This document shows positions 1-7,568 of a stretch of DNA of 64,000 nucleotides, one piece after another; within the stretch, counting starts at the first letter, position 1, and each line of letters begins with the position of its first letter. Origin of the DNA: Burkholderiales bacterium (lineage in GTDB: Bacteria; Pseudomonadota; Gammaproteobacteria; Burkholderiales; Burkholderiaceae_C); the NCBI GenBank assembly GCA_017307855.1, contig JAFKGD010000014.1, forward strand, positions 62,001 to 126,000, in the 5' to 3' direction. A program made the position numbers and the translations under genes. The notes under the pieces were generated by a model. The model was given only the letters and a program-made list of their open reading frames with translations. It had not been told where the DNA came from and searched no databases.

Positions 1-778
1 GCGTTGAGTACGTAGCGCTCGCCGCCCCACCCGGGCAGCAGGCGCACCAGCGCGCCCGATTCGAACTCGCGCGCCATGCCCAGTTCGCTCTTGTAGATGA
101 CGCCGTGGCCCTGCAAGGCCCACAGCTGCGCAATGCCGGAATCGTCCACCTCCCGGTCGCCGTCCACGCGCACGCGCACGGTGCTGCCGCCCTGCTCGAA
201 AGTCCACTGCGCGTGGCGGCGGTTGCCCAGGTGGAAGGTCAGGCAGTTGTGGCGCGCGAGATCCTGCGGCACGGCGGGCGCGCCGTATCGCTGCAGGTAG
301 GCCGGCGCGGCGCTGGCCACGCGGTGCGTGACGAACAGGCGCCGTGCCACCAGGCCCGATTCGGCCGGCTCGCCGTAGCGCAGGGCCACATCCACGGCGT
401 CGCGCATCACGTCCTGCACACGGTCGGTCACCGACAGCGCGACACGCACGCCCGCATGCCGCGCCATGAACTCGCCGAACCAGGGCAGCAGAACGCTGCG
501 CGTGAGGTCGGACGGCGCGGCCACGCGCACCGTGCCCATCAGCGCGCCGCTGTCGCGGCCGACCTGGGCCTCGCCTTCCTGCAGCAGCTCCAGCGCGCGC
601 TGGGCGTAGTCCAGCAGCGTCTGGCCCTGGGGCGTGAGCCGCATGGCGCGCGTGGAGCGCTCGAACAACCGCGCGCCCAGCCGCGACTCGAGCCGCTTGA
701 GCATGGCGCTGGCGGCGGCCGGCGTCACCCCGAGCGCGCCACCAGTACGCGCAAATCGTCCACATTTTCAAACTTCAT
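1..778 (-). pseudogene. LysR-family transcriptional regulator, 5' end disrupted; 3' end outside window
   Basis: A LysR-type regulator (N-terminal winged helix-turn-helix, C-terminal effector domain) runs leftward off the window edge. The natural start at 778 opens with MKFENVDDLRVLVA, typical of this family, but that frame hits a TGA at 725-727. The conserved continuation (LGVTPAAASAMLKRLESRLG, then LFERSTRAMRLT) lies in another frame from about 737 downward. The residues normally between 'LVA' and 'LGVTP', which form the first HTH helix and the turn, are missing. A small out-of-frame deletion at the GTGGCGCGCTC junction explains this. The effector domain reads cleanly to position 1. It faces the dehydrogenase gene at 864, the usual LysR/target arrangement. 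An internal restart at the ATG at 704 would give a protein without a complete DNA-binding domain. A sequencing or assembly error remains possible. Confidence 0.75.
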
Positions 779-783
779 TTGAA
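767..783. promoter_or_regulatory. Inverted repeat TTCAAA-N5-TTTGAA, candidate LysR site
   Basis: A perfect 6-bp inverted repeat with a 5-bp spacer spans the start codon of the disrupted LysR gene, in the divergent region shared with the dehydrogenase. Size and place fit an autoregulatory LysR site; binding is inference. Confidence 0.3.
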
Positions 784-863
784 GAAGTTAGCAGATAGCG
801 GCGCTTTATCAAATGGATGAAGCCGCCCAGAATGGGCGCATTCCACTGTGAAAGGATTGCGCC

Positions 864-1874
864 ATGAAAGCCGTCGGCTACCGCCAGCCCCTCCCCATCG
901 ACCAGCCTGAGGCATTGCTCGACCTCGACCTGCCCGCGCCCTCGCCATTGCCGCACGACCTGCTGGTGCGCGTGAAGGCGGTGTCGGTCAACCCGGTGGA
1001 CACCAAGGTGCGCCGCTCGGCGCAACCCGAAGCCGGCCAGGTACGCGTGCTGGGCTTTGATGCCGTCGGCGTGGTCGAGGCGCTGGGTACCGAGGCCAGG
1101 GGCTTCGCCGTGGGTGACCGCGTGTACTACGCGGGCTCCATCCTGCGCCCGGGCACCAATGCCGAGCTGCACGCGGTCGATGCGCGCATCGTCGGCCATG
1201 CGCCCGCCAGCCTGTCGGATGCCGAGGCCGCGGCGCTGCCGCTGACGGCCATCACGGCTTGGGAGCTGCTGTTCGACCGGCTCAAGGTGCCGCAGGGCGG
1301 CGGCGCGGGTGAGAGCCTGCTCGTCGTGGGCGGCGCGGGCGGCGTGGGCTCGATCCTGATCCAGCTGGCGCGCCAGCTCACCGGCCTGCGTGTGATCGCC
1401 ACCGCCTCGCGGCCCGAATCGCGCGAGTGGTGCCTGCAACTGGGCGCGCACGATGTGATCGACCACGCCAAGCCGCTCACCGACGGCCTGCGCGCCATCG
1501 GCGTCGACGCGGTGGATCGCGTGGCCAGCCTCACGCAGACCGACGTGCACTTCGATCAGATCGTCGAGGCGCTCAAGCCCCAGGGCCAGTTCGCGCTGAT
1601 CGACGACCCCAAGGTGCTGGACGCCACGAAGCTCAAGCGCAAGGCGCTGTCGCTGCACTGGGAGCTGATGTTCACGCGCCCGATCTTCGGCACGCCCGAC
1701 CTGCATCTGCAGGGCGAGTTGCTGGAGGCGGTGGCGAAGCTGGTCGATGCAGGCCGCATCCGCACCACGGTGCAGGCCAGCTACGGCACCATCAACGCGG
1801 CCAACCTGACGAAGGCGCACGCGCTGATCGAAAGCGGCCAGGCGCGCGGAAAACTGGTGCTCGAAGGGTTCTGA
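864..1874 (+). CDS. Zinc-type alcohol dehydrogenase-like (MDR) quinone oxidoreductase
   Basis: A 336-residue medium-chain dehydrogenase/reductase. The N-terminal GroES-like half starts MKAVGYRQPLPIDQPEALLD and carries the VSVNPVDTKVR segment. The NAD(P)-binding Rossmann half has the glycine-rich motif LLVVGGAGGVGSILIQLARQ at about residues 152-171. The overall pattern matches the 'adh_fam_1' subgroup of NADPH:quinone-reductase-like proteins, which mostly lack the structural-zinc cysteine cluster; none is seen here. It probably reduces a quinone or enone with NADPH in the cytoplasm; the substrate cannot be told from sequence. It is transcribed away from the broken LysR regulator, its probable former controller, and converges on the TRAP operon across a strong hairpin. 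Confidence 0.9.
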   Translation: MKAVGYRQPLPIDQPEALLDLDLPAPSPLPHDLLVRVKAVSVNPVDTKVRRSAQPEAGQVRVLGFDAVGVVEALGTEARGFAVGDRVYYAGSILRPGTNAELHAVDARIVGHAPASLSDAEAAALPLTAITAWELLFDRLKVPQGGGAGESLLVVGGAGGVGSILIQLARQLTGLRVIATASRPESREWCLQLGAHDVIDHAKPLTDGLRAIGVDAVDRVASLTQTDVHFDQIVEALKPQGQFALIDDPKVLDATKLKRKALSLHWELMFTRPIFGTPDLHLQGELLEAVAKLVDAGRIRTTVQASYGTINAANLTKAHALIESGQARGKLVLEGF

Positions 1875-1876
1875 AG

Positions 1877-1911
1877 GCCTTGGCCGGCGGGCAGGCCCGG
1901 CCGGCCAAGGC
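1877..1911. terminator. Bidirectional terminator-like hairpin between convergent genes
   Basis: Perfect 12-bp arms (GCCTTGGCCGGC and GCCGGCCAAGGC) around an 11-bp loop occupy nearly all the space between the dehydrogenase stop and the dctM stop. There is no clear T-run, so intrinsic termination is likely but not certain. Confidence 0.55.
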
Positions 1912-3212
1912 TACTCGATGAAGCTGGGCAGCCAGAGCGAGATCGCCGGGAACGCGCACAGGATCACCAGGCGCACGATGTCCACCGCGATGAAAGGCAT
2001 CGTGCCGGCGTAGATGCGGCTCAGCGTGATGTCCCGCGCGATCGAGTTGATGACGAACACGTTGATGCCCACGGGTGGACAGATCATCCCGAAGGTGACG
2101 GCCATCACGATGATCACGCCGAACCACACCGGGTCGAACCCCAGCTGCATCATGGCCGGGAACACGATGGGCACCGTGAGCAGGATCATGGCCAGCTCGT
2201 CCATCACCGCGCCCAGGATGAAGTAGCCCACCATGATGAGCGCCAGCACGCCATAGGCGCCCACGGGCAGGTGCACCAGGAAATCCACCGCCTTCTGCGT
2301 GAACTGCGTGATGGTCAGGAAGTAGCCGAACAGGTAGGCGCCGATCACGATCATCATGATGGCCGACGAGACGCGCAGCGTGTCGATCAGCGCGGCCTTG
2401 ATCTCCTTCGGGCCCAGGCGGCCGCGCAGCACGCCGATGAGCAGGGCGCCCGTGGCGCCGATGCCCGAAGCTTCCTCCACCGTGAAGACGCCGCCATAGA
2501 TGCCGCCCAGCACGCCCGCGAACAGCAGCAGCGTTGCCCACAGCGAGCGCAGCGACACGAATCGCTCGCGCCAGCTGTGTACTTCGCCACGCGGCATGTA
2601 CTGTGGCCGCAGCCGGCCGATGACCTGCACCACGACGAAGTAGAAGCCGATGGCCATCAGGCCCGGAATCACGCCGGCCGCGAACAGCTTGGTGATGTCG
2701 GTCTCGGTCATGATCCCGTAGAGCACGAAGATCACCGAAGGCGGCAGCATGATGCCCAGCGTGCCGCCAGCGGCGATGAGGCCGGCCGACAGGCCCGGGT
2801 GGTAGCCGGCTTTGCGCATCTCGGGCAGCGCCACCTGGCTCATGGTGGCCGCCGTGGCCACCGACGAGCCGTTGATGGCGGCGAAGCCGCCGCAGGCCGC
2901 CACCGACGCCATCGCCAGTCCGCCGCGCAGGTGGCCCAGCCACGCGCGGCCGGCGTTGAACAGCTCGGTGCTCATGCCCGAGCGCGATGCGAACGCGCCC
3001 ATCAGGATGAACATCGGGATGACGGACAGGTTGTAGTCGGTGACCACCGACAGCGGCACGTTGGCCAGCAGGTTGAGCCCGGGCTTGACGCCCGAGAGCA
3101 CGGCGAAGCCGCCCGCGCCCGCGATGCCCATGGCGATGCCGATGGGCACGCGCAGCGCCATCAGGGCGAACATGGCGACGAAGCCCAGCAGGGCGACCAG
3201 GTCACGATCCAT
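1911..3212 (-). CDS. dctM: TRAP transporter large membrane subunit
   Basis: A 433-residue, very hydrophobic protein of DctM length, with about a dozen predicted membrane helices. It has the family-type PIGIAMGIAGAGGFAV segment near the N terminus, NGSSVATAATMSQVALPEM about a quarter of the way in, and GMICPPVGINVFVINS near the C terminus. In TRAP systems this subunit is the sodium-driven channel that takes substrate from the periplasmic binding protein. It is the last gene of dctP-dctQ-dctM and overlaps dctQ by 11 bp, so translation is probably coupled. The substrate is unknown but probably an organic acid. Confidence 0.93.
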   Translation of the reverse strand: MDRDLVALLGFVAMFALMALRVPIGIAMGIAGAGGFAVLSGVKPGLNLLANVPLSVVTDYNLSVIPMFILMGAFASRSGMSTELFNAGRAWLGHLRGGLAMASVAACGGFAAINGSSVATAATMSQVALPEMRKAGYHPGLSAGLIAAGGTLGIMLPPSVIFVLYGIMTETDITKLFAAGVIPGLMAIGFYFVVVQVIGRLRPQYMPRGEVHSWRERFVSLRSLWATLLLFAGVLGGIYGGVFTVEEASGIGATGALLIGVLRGRLGPKEIKAALIDTLRVSSAIMMIVIGAYLFGYFLTITQFTQKAVDFLVHLPVGAYGVLALIMVGYFILGAVMDELAMILLTVPIVFPAMMQLGFDPVWFGVIIVMAVTFGMICPPVGINVFVINSIARDITLSRIYAGTMPFIAVDIVRLVILCAFPAISLWLPSFIE

Positions 3213-3732
3213 GGCTGCCTCCGGCGAGCTCGGCTTCGGTGGGGGTGGCGCCCTCGATGCGGGCCGGCGCGAGGCTGGCCTCGTCGCCGCGCCACAGGAA
3301 CACCAGCCGCGCCAGCGCCAGCAGCACGGCCACGCTCATGCCCACGGCGGCCACGCCGTAGAACCACACCATGGGCAGGCGCAGGTCGCTTGTGCCCTGG
3401 GTGCCGGTGCTGCCCACCTTCACCCACACCATCCATGCGAGCGGCGCGAGGAAGGCCAGCACGATGAGCGTGGCCAGAAGGTCGAGCCAGCGGCGGCCTC
3501 CCGGCTTGAGGTGTTCCCACACGATGTCGACGCAGATGTGGCTGCCGTAGTAGGTGGCCAGCGCCACGCCCCAGAACAGCGCGATGCCCTGCAACAGGCG
3601 CGAGCCGTCGTACCAGTCGGGAATCGAAAGGCTGAACAGGTCGCGCAGCAGCACGTTGCCGGCGGCCAGCAGCGCGATCGCCAGAAGAAAGAAGGCGGCC
3701 ACCGTTTCGATAGCCGAGAGCAGGCGTTTCAT
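3202..3732 (-). CDS. dctQ: TRAP transporter small membrane subunit
   Basis: A 176-residue protein of DctQ type with four predicted membrane helices (helix 1 is within FLLAIALLAAGNVLLRDLF; helix 2 contains GIALFWGVALATYYG, with the following SHICVDI typical of the family). It partners DctM and is essential for TRAP transport. It starts 167 bp after dctP; the gap holds one copy of the two-hairpin repeat family. It overlaps dctM by 11 bp. Confidence 0.9.
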   Translation of the reverse strand: MKRLLSAIETVAAFFLLAIALLAAGNVLLRDLFSLSIPDWYDGSRLLQGIALFWGVALATYYGSHICVDIVWEHLKPGGRRWLDLLATLIVLAFLAPLAWMVWVKVGSTGTQGTSDLRLPMVWFYGVAAVGMSVAVLLALARLVFLWRGDEASLAPARIEGATPTEAELAGGSHGS

Positions 3733-3810
3733 GTGAGGGAAAGAGAGAAAGTACTCAGGAGTCGACGCCTGTCAGCAGCGCAGGTCGTGCCTGCGTTATC
3801 GAGGCCAGAG

Positions 3811-3899
3811 ATACCGCGGAACCGGCTTCGCCGGGCCGCTGGTATTGCCCCCTCGCAGGGGGTTGGTGGAGACACGAAGTGCGAAGCCTGGGGGGGATC
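3811..3899 (-). repeat. Post-stop two-hairpin intergenic repeat, copy A
   Basis: Read on the minus strand, it follows the dctP stop after a 4-base lead and contains CCCCAGGCTTCGCACTTCGTG, the hairpin CCCCCTGCGAGGGGG, and the hairpin CCGGCGAAGCCGG followed by TTCCGCGG. Close relatives lie at 18699, 58634 and 62227. It separates dctP from dctQM. Confidence 0.8.
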
Positions 3900-4931
3900 T
3901 CAGTTGCTTCCGCCGCGGGTCTGGAGTTCCTTGCGCAGCGCGTCCAGTGCCTGCTGGCCGTTCACACCCACCTTGCCGGCGGCGGCCACCCAGTCGGTGT
4001 AGAGCGGCTGCGCGGCCTTCTTCCAGGCGTCCAGCTGTGCGGGCGTGACCTTCACGATGGTGTGGCCGGCGGTCTTCTCCAGCTTGCCCTGGCCCGAGTC
4101 TTCCTCGTCGCCCCAGGCGGCGCCCACCTTGCCGGCCCACTCGTTGTTGCAGTGGTCGTCGATCACCTTCTTCTGGTCGGCGGCGAGCTTGTCGTACCAG
4201 CCCTTGTTCATCACCCAGACGAAGTCCGAGGCGTACAGGCGCATGTCGGTGTGGAACTTGGTGGCTTTGTCGATGCCGAAGGTGATGATCGAGCCCCAGG
4301 GGAAGGCCAGCGCGTCGGCCACGCCCTTGTCGAGCGCGTCGCGCGCCTCGGGCGCCGACACCTGCACGTTGGTGCCGCCCAGCAGGCTCATGAAGGCCGC
4401 GTTGGTGCCGTTGGACGATCGGATCTTCATGCCCTTGATCTGCGAGGGCTCGGTGATCGCCTTCTTGGAATGGAAGGTGCCCACGTGCAGGTGCGCGAAG
4501 CAGAACTTCACGTCCTTCATCTCGGTGCCGGCGTATTGGCGGTACCACGCGTCGAGCGCTGCCGAGCCGGGGCCGGGCTTGCCCACCAGGAACGGCAGCT
4601 CGCCCACGGCGATCAGCGGGAAGCGGCCGGCCTGGTAGCCCGGGTTCACCCAGGTCATGTCGGCGATGCCGTCGCGCGCCATGTCGTAGTGGTCGGCGGC
4701 CTTGCCCAGTTGCTGCGCGGGGAAGAAGGCGACCTTGATCGTGCCCTTGGAAGCCGCTTCCACCGACTTGGCCCAGGGCTCGAAGCCCAGCTTGGCCAGC
4801 GGGTGCGTGGCCGGCAGCCAGTGCGCGAACTTGAGTTCGGCCGGCTTGGCCTGCGCGAGGGCGCCGCCGGCGGCGAGGGCGATCGCGCCCAGGGTGGCGG
4901 CGCGCAGCAGGAAGGTGGGGCGGGATGTCAT
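3900..4931 (-). CDS. dctP: TRAP transporter periplasmic substrate-binding protein
   Basis: A 343-residue DctP-family binding protein. It has a signal peptide (LLRAATLGAIALAAGGALAQA), then the mature start KPAELKFAHWLPATHPL, the family-type IKGMKIRSSNGTNAAFMSLLGG segment (about residues 167-188) and the ALAFPWGSIITFGIDKATKF region. It captures substrate in the periplasm for DctQM. It is the first gene of the operon, with an AGGAGA Shine-Dalgarno sequence upstream of 4931. It is divergent from the LysR gene at 5176, which is the likely regulator, with a perfect palindrome between them. The ligand class cannot be read with confidence; aromatic or branched organic acids are common for this subgroup. 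Confidence 0.93.
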   Translation of the reverse strand: MTSRPTFLLRAATLGAIALAAGGALAQAKPAELKFAHWLPATHPLAKLGFEPWAKSVEAASKGTIKVAFFPAQQLGKAADHYDMARDGIADMTWVNPGYQAGRFPLIAVGELPFLVGKPGPGSAALDAWYRQYAGTEMKDVKFCFAHLHVGTFHSKKAITEPSQIKGMKIRSSNGTNAAFMSLLGGTNVQVSAPEARDALDKGVADALAFPWGSIITFGIDKATKFHTDMRLYASDFVWVMNKGWYDKLAADQKKVIDDHCNNEWAGKVGAAWGDEEDSGQGKLEKTAGHTIVKVTPAQLDAWKKAAQPLYTDWVAAAGKVGVNGQQALDALRKELQTRGGSN

Positions 4932-5135
4932 GAGCGGTGTCTCCTATCGTTATGGAACTGAATCAATTTCGCCCCGCATGATGGCGTGATGGGCGCCGTG
5001 CGCGCGAGAGTGTTTTCCCGCGCCGACGACACGTGCTCCACCGTGGGACGGCCTGTTCCGGTGCCCGAATGTAGGCGAGCCCCCGTGCCGCTGACCAATG
5101 GACAATGCGGATGCCCGACATTCACGGCATGGATA

Positions 5136-5153
5136 ATCAGGGTCAACCCTGAT
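5136..5153. promoter_or_regulatory. Perfect palindrome in the dctP/LysR divergent region
   Basis: ATCAGGGT-CA-ACCCTGAT, 8-bp arms with a 2-bp centre, lies 22 bp upstream of the LysR start. The core GGGTCAACCC recurs at 6199-6208 upstream of the MFS gene. It is a candidate operator; the binding protein is not known. Confidence 0.45.
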
Positions 5154-5175
5154 GCGTCTGGGCAATGGGCCAGCG

Positions 5176-6126
5176 ATGAACTTCCGCCAACTCGACCTCA
5201 ACCTGCTGCGCGTGCTCGCGGCCATCCACCGCACCGGTTCGGTGACTGCCGCCGGCCGCGCGCTGGCGCTGTCGCAGCCGGCCACCAGCAATGCGCTGGC
5301 GCGGCTGCGCGACTATTTCCAGGACGACCTGTTCGTGCGCTCGCCCGGCGGGCTCAAGCCCACGCGGCTGTGCGAGCGCGTGGCACCCGAGGTGCTGGCG
5401 CAGCTGCGCCAGCTCGAGGCGGTGGTCACGGGGCGCGACGAGTTTTCCCCCGCCACCTCGGAGCAGCACTGGCGCCTGTCGCTGTCCGACCTGGGCGAGA
5501 TGATGTTCCTGCCGCCGCTGGCCCGCGAGCTGCGCACGCGCGCGCCCGGCACTCGGCTGTCGAACGTGTCGGTGGCGGCGTCGGAGGTGCCGGCCGCGCT
5601 GGAGGCGCGCGAGATCGACTTCGCCATCGGCATCCTGCAGCCGCGCCACCGCTCGGTGCGCGCCGAGCTGCTGTTCCGCGAGAACTATGTGGCCATGACC
5701 TCGGCCAGCTGGCGCCCGCCCGGCGCGCGCGAGTCGCAGGGCGCGGCCCGCCGCACGCGCCTGACGGTGGCGCAACTGGCGGCCGCGCCGCTCGTGGTGG
5801 CCGCACCTACGGCCACTTTCCATCAGAGCGTGGACGACATGCTGGCGCGGCTCAAGCTGTCCGACCGCATCGCGCTGCGCGCCCGCCATTTCGGCGCGCT
5901 GCCGGAGCTGGCGCTCACCACCGACCTGCTGGCCATCGTGCCTGAGATGTATGCCGCCAATCTGCGCGAGCGCCACGGCCTGCGCGTGTGGGACCTGCCC
6001 GCACGCGTGCTGCCGGCCTACGAGGTGCGGCTGGTGTGGCATGCCAGCACGGCACAGGACGCGGCCCAGCAGTGGGTTTGCCAGCTGGTGCAGGAGCTGT
6101 TCCGCGTGCCACCGGCGCCGGTCTGA
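5176..6126 (+). CDS. LysR-family transcriptional regulator
   Basis: A 316-residue LysR regulator. The start was set at 5176 because the conserved N terminus MNFRQLDLNLLRVLAAIHRT begins there; an in-frame ATG at 5152 would add eight unconserved residues. The HTH includes VTAAGRALALSQPATSNALA (about residues 24-43) and is followed by LRDYFQDDLFVRSPGGLKPT. The rest is a LysR substrate domain. The N-terminal style resembles the PcaQ/NodD-like subgroup that often controls uptake and catabolism of aromatic or organic acids. Being divergent from dctPQM, it most likely regulates that importer in response to its substrate. The MFS gene follows in the same direction. Confidence 0.92.
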   Translation: MNFRQLDLNLLRVLAAIHRTGSVTAAGRALALSQPATSNALARLRDYFQDDLFVRSPGGLKPTRLCERVAPEVLAQLRQLEAVVTGRDEFSPATSEQHWRLSLSDLGEMMFLPPLARELRTRAPGTRLSNVSVAASEVPAALEAREIDFAIGILQPRHRSVRAELLFRENYVAMTSASWRPPGARESQGAARRTRLTVAQLAAAPLVVAAPTATFHQSVDDMLARLKLSDRIALRARHFGALPELALTTDLLAIVPEMYAANLRERHGLRVWDLPARVLPAYEVRLVWHASTAQDAAQQWVCQLVQELFRVPPAPV

Positions 6127-6197
6127 CGGCGCGTGAAGGCGCGCGGGTGGGCGCAATGTCCCCGTGCCAGCGCGCGGCGGGCGGGCAAGGCATGATT

Positions 6198-6209
6198 CGG
6201 GTTGACCCG
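6198..6209. promoter_or_regulatory. Palindrome CGGGT-TG-ACCCG upstream of the MFS gene
   Basis: It shares the 10-bp core (GGGTCAACCC on one strand) with the palindrome at 5136-5153 and lies about 60 bp before the MFS start. Possibly a second site for the same regulator; unproven. Confidence 0.3.
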
Positions 6210-6269
6210 CAGGCGGCCGACCGGCCCCATCGGGCTTCCCCGGCCTTCCGGCCCCGTCTTCTTCCCCGC

Positions 6270-7472
6270 ATGTCCACCTCCCTGCTCACCCTGCTGCTGG
6301 CCCTGATCACCATGGTCGGCCCGCTGGGCATCGATACCTACCTGCCGTCGTTCCACGCCATCGGCGCTGACTTCGGCGTCTCGCAACTGGTGGTGCAGCA
6401 GACGCTGTCGCTCTACGTGGGCGGCATGGCCGTGATGATGCTGTTCTATGGCACGCTGGCCGATTCGTTCGGGCGCCGGCGCGTGATGCTGGTGTCGCTG
6501 GTGGCCTTCGTGCTCACCTCGCTGGCGGCGGTGTTCGCGGCCAGCGCGGGTCAACTCGTGCTGGTGCGTGCGCTGCAGGGGCTGGCGGGCGGGGCGGGAA
6601 TGGTGATCGCGCGGGCCATGGTGACCGACCGCTACCAGGGCGGCGAAGCCCAGCGCATGCTGGCGCTCATCCTCATGGTGTTCGGCGTGGCGCCCGCCAT
6701 CGCGCCGGTGATCGGCGGCTGGCTGCAGGCCACGTGGGGCTGGCGGTCGGTGTTCGTGTTCCTCACGGTGTTCGGCGCGCTGTTGCTGGCCGCCAGCTGG
6801 CGCGTTCTGCCCGAGACGCTGCCGGTGGCCGCCCGCCAGCCGTTCCGCCTGGGCGTGATCGTGCGCAATTACGTGGCCGTGCTCTCACGCGGTCGCTTCA
6901 TGCTGATGTCCCTGGCCTTCGGCCTCGTGTTCTGCGGGCTGCCCCTCTACGTGGGCTCGGCTGCGGCGTACGTGATGGGCATCCTGGGGCAGCCCGAGAC
7001 CGCGTTCGGCTGGCTGTTCCTGCCCCTGGTCGGGGGGCTGGTCAGTGGCTCGGCGCTGGCCAGCCGGCTGGCGCGGCGCTTGCCGCCGGCGCGCATGATC
7101 CGGCTGGGCTTCGCCGTGATGGTCGCGGCCGTGGGATGGAGCGTTGCTTACACCTTCTTCTTCAAGGCGGCCGTGCCGTGGGCCGTGCTGCCGTTCGGCC
7201 TCTACACCTTCGGGCTGTCGCTGGCCTCGCCGGGCATGACGGTGATGGCAATGGATGAATTCCCCGAGCTGCGCGGTCTGGCCGCATCGATGCAGAGCTT
7301 CGTGCAGATGCTGGCGTTCTCGCTCATCACCGGCCTGGTGGCGCCGCTGCTGTTCGGCAGCGCCCTGTGGCTGGCGCTGGGTCATGTGGCCGGCGTGCTG
7401 CTGGGCATGGCGGTGTGGTGGATGGGCACGCGCGGGCGCGGCGCCGGCGGGGCACCTAAGATCGCGGACTGA
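6270..7472 (+). CDS. Bcr/CflA-type multidrug efflux MFS transporter
   Basis: A 400-residue, 12-helix MFS protein. Helix 1 carries the DHA1/Bcr-CflA signature MVGPLGIDTYLPSFHAIGAD; loop 2-3 carries GTLADSFGRRRVML, the MFS motif A; IARAMVTDRYQGGEAQRML follows helix 4. Start 6270 was chosen because the family N terminus begins there; the open frame extends upstream into the LysR gene without conserved residues. It probably exports drugs or small metabolites by proton antiport. A palindrome like that near the dctP/LysR promoter lies about 60 bp upstream. Confidence 0.9.
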   Translation: MSTSLLTLLLALITMVGPLGIDTYLPSFHAIGADFGVSQLVVQQTLSLYVGGMAVMMLFYGTLADSFGRRRVMLVSLVAFVLTSLAAVFAASAGQLVLVRALQGLAGGAGMVIARAMVTDRYQGGEAQRMLALILMVFGVAPAIAPVIGGWLQATWGWRSVFVFLTVFGALLLAASWRVLPETLPVAARQPFRLGVIVRNYVAVLSRGRFMLMSLAFGLVFCGLPLYVGSAAAYVMGILGQPETAFGWLFLPLVGGLVSGSALASRLARRLPPARMIRLGFAVMVAAVGWSVAYTFFFKAAVPWAVLPFGLYTFGLSLASPGMTVMAMDEFPELRGLAASMQSFVQMLAFSLITGLVAPLLFGSALWLALGHVAGVLLGMAVWWMGTRGRGAGGAPKIAD

Positions 7473-7568
7473 ACTGCCGGCGCCAACCGACACATGGCGC
7501 CGGGCCGCGCCTGAACGGCGGGCCCCGGCAGGAACTTAACCCCCGCGCACCGGCTCCGACCTCTCGCC

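Noticed and set aside
768..1820. 350-codon minus-strand frame opposite the dehydrogenase
   Set aside because: The plus strand has the conserved MDR motifs; the minus frame is composition-driven.
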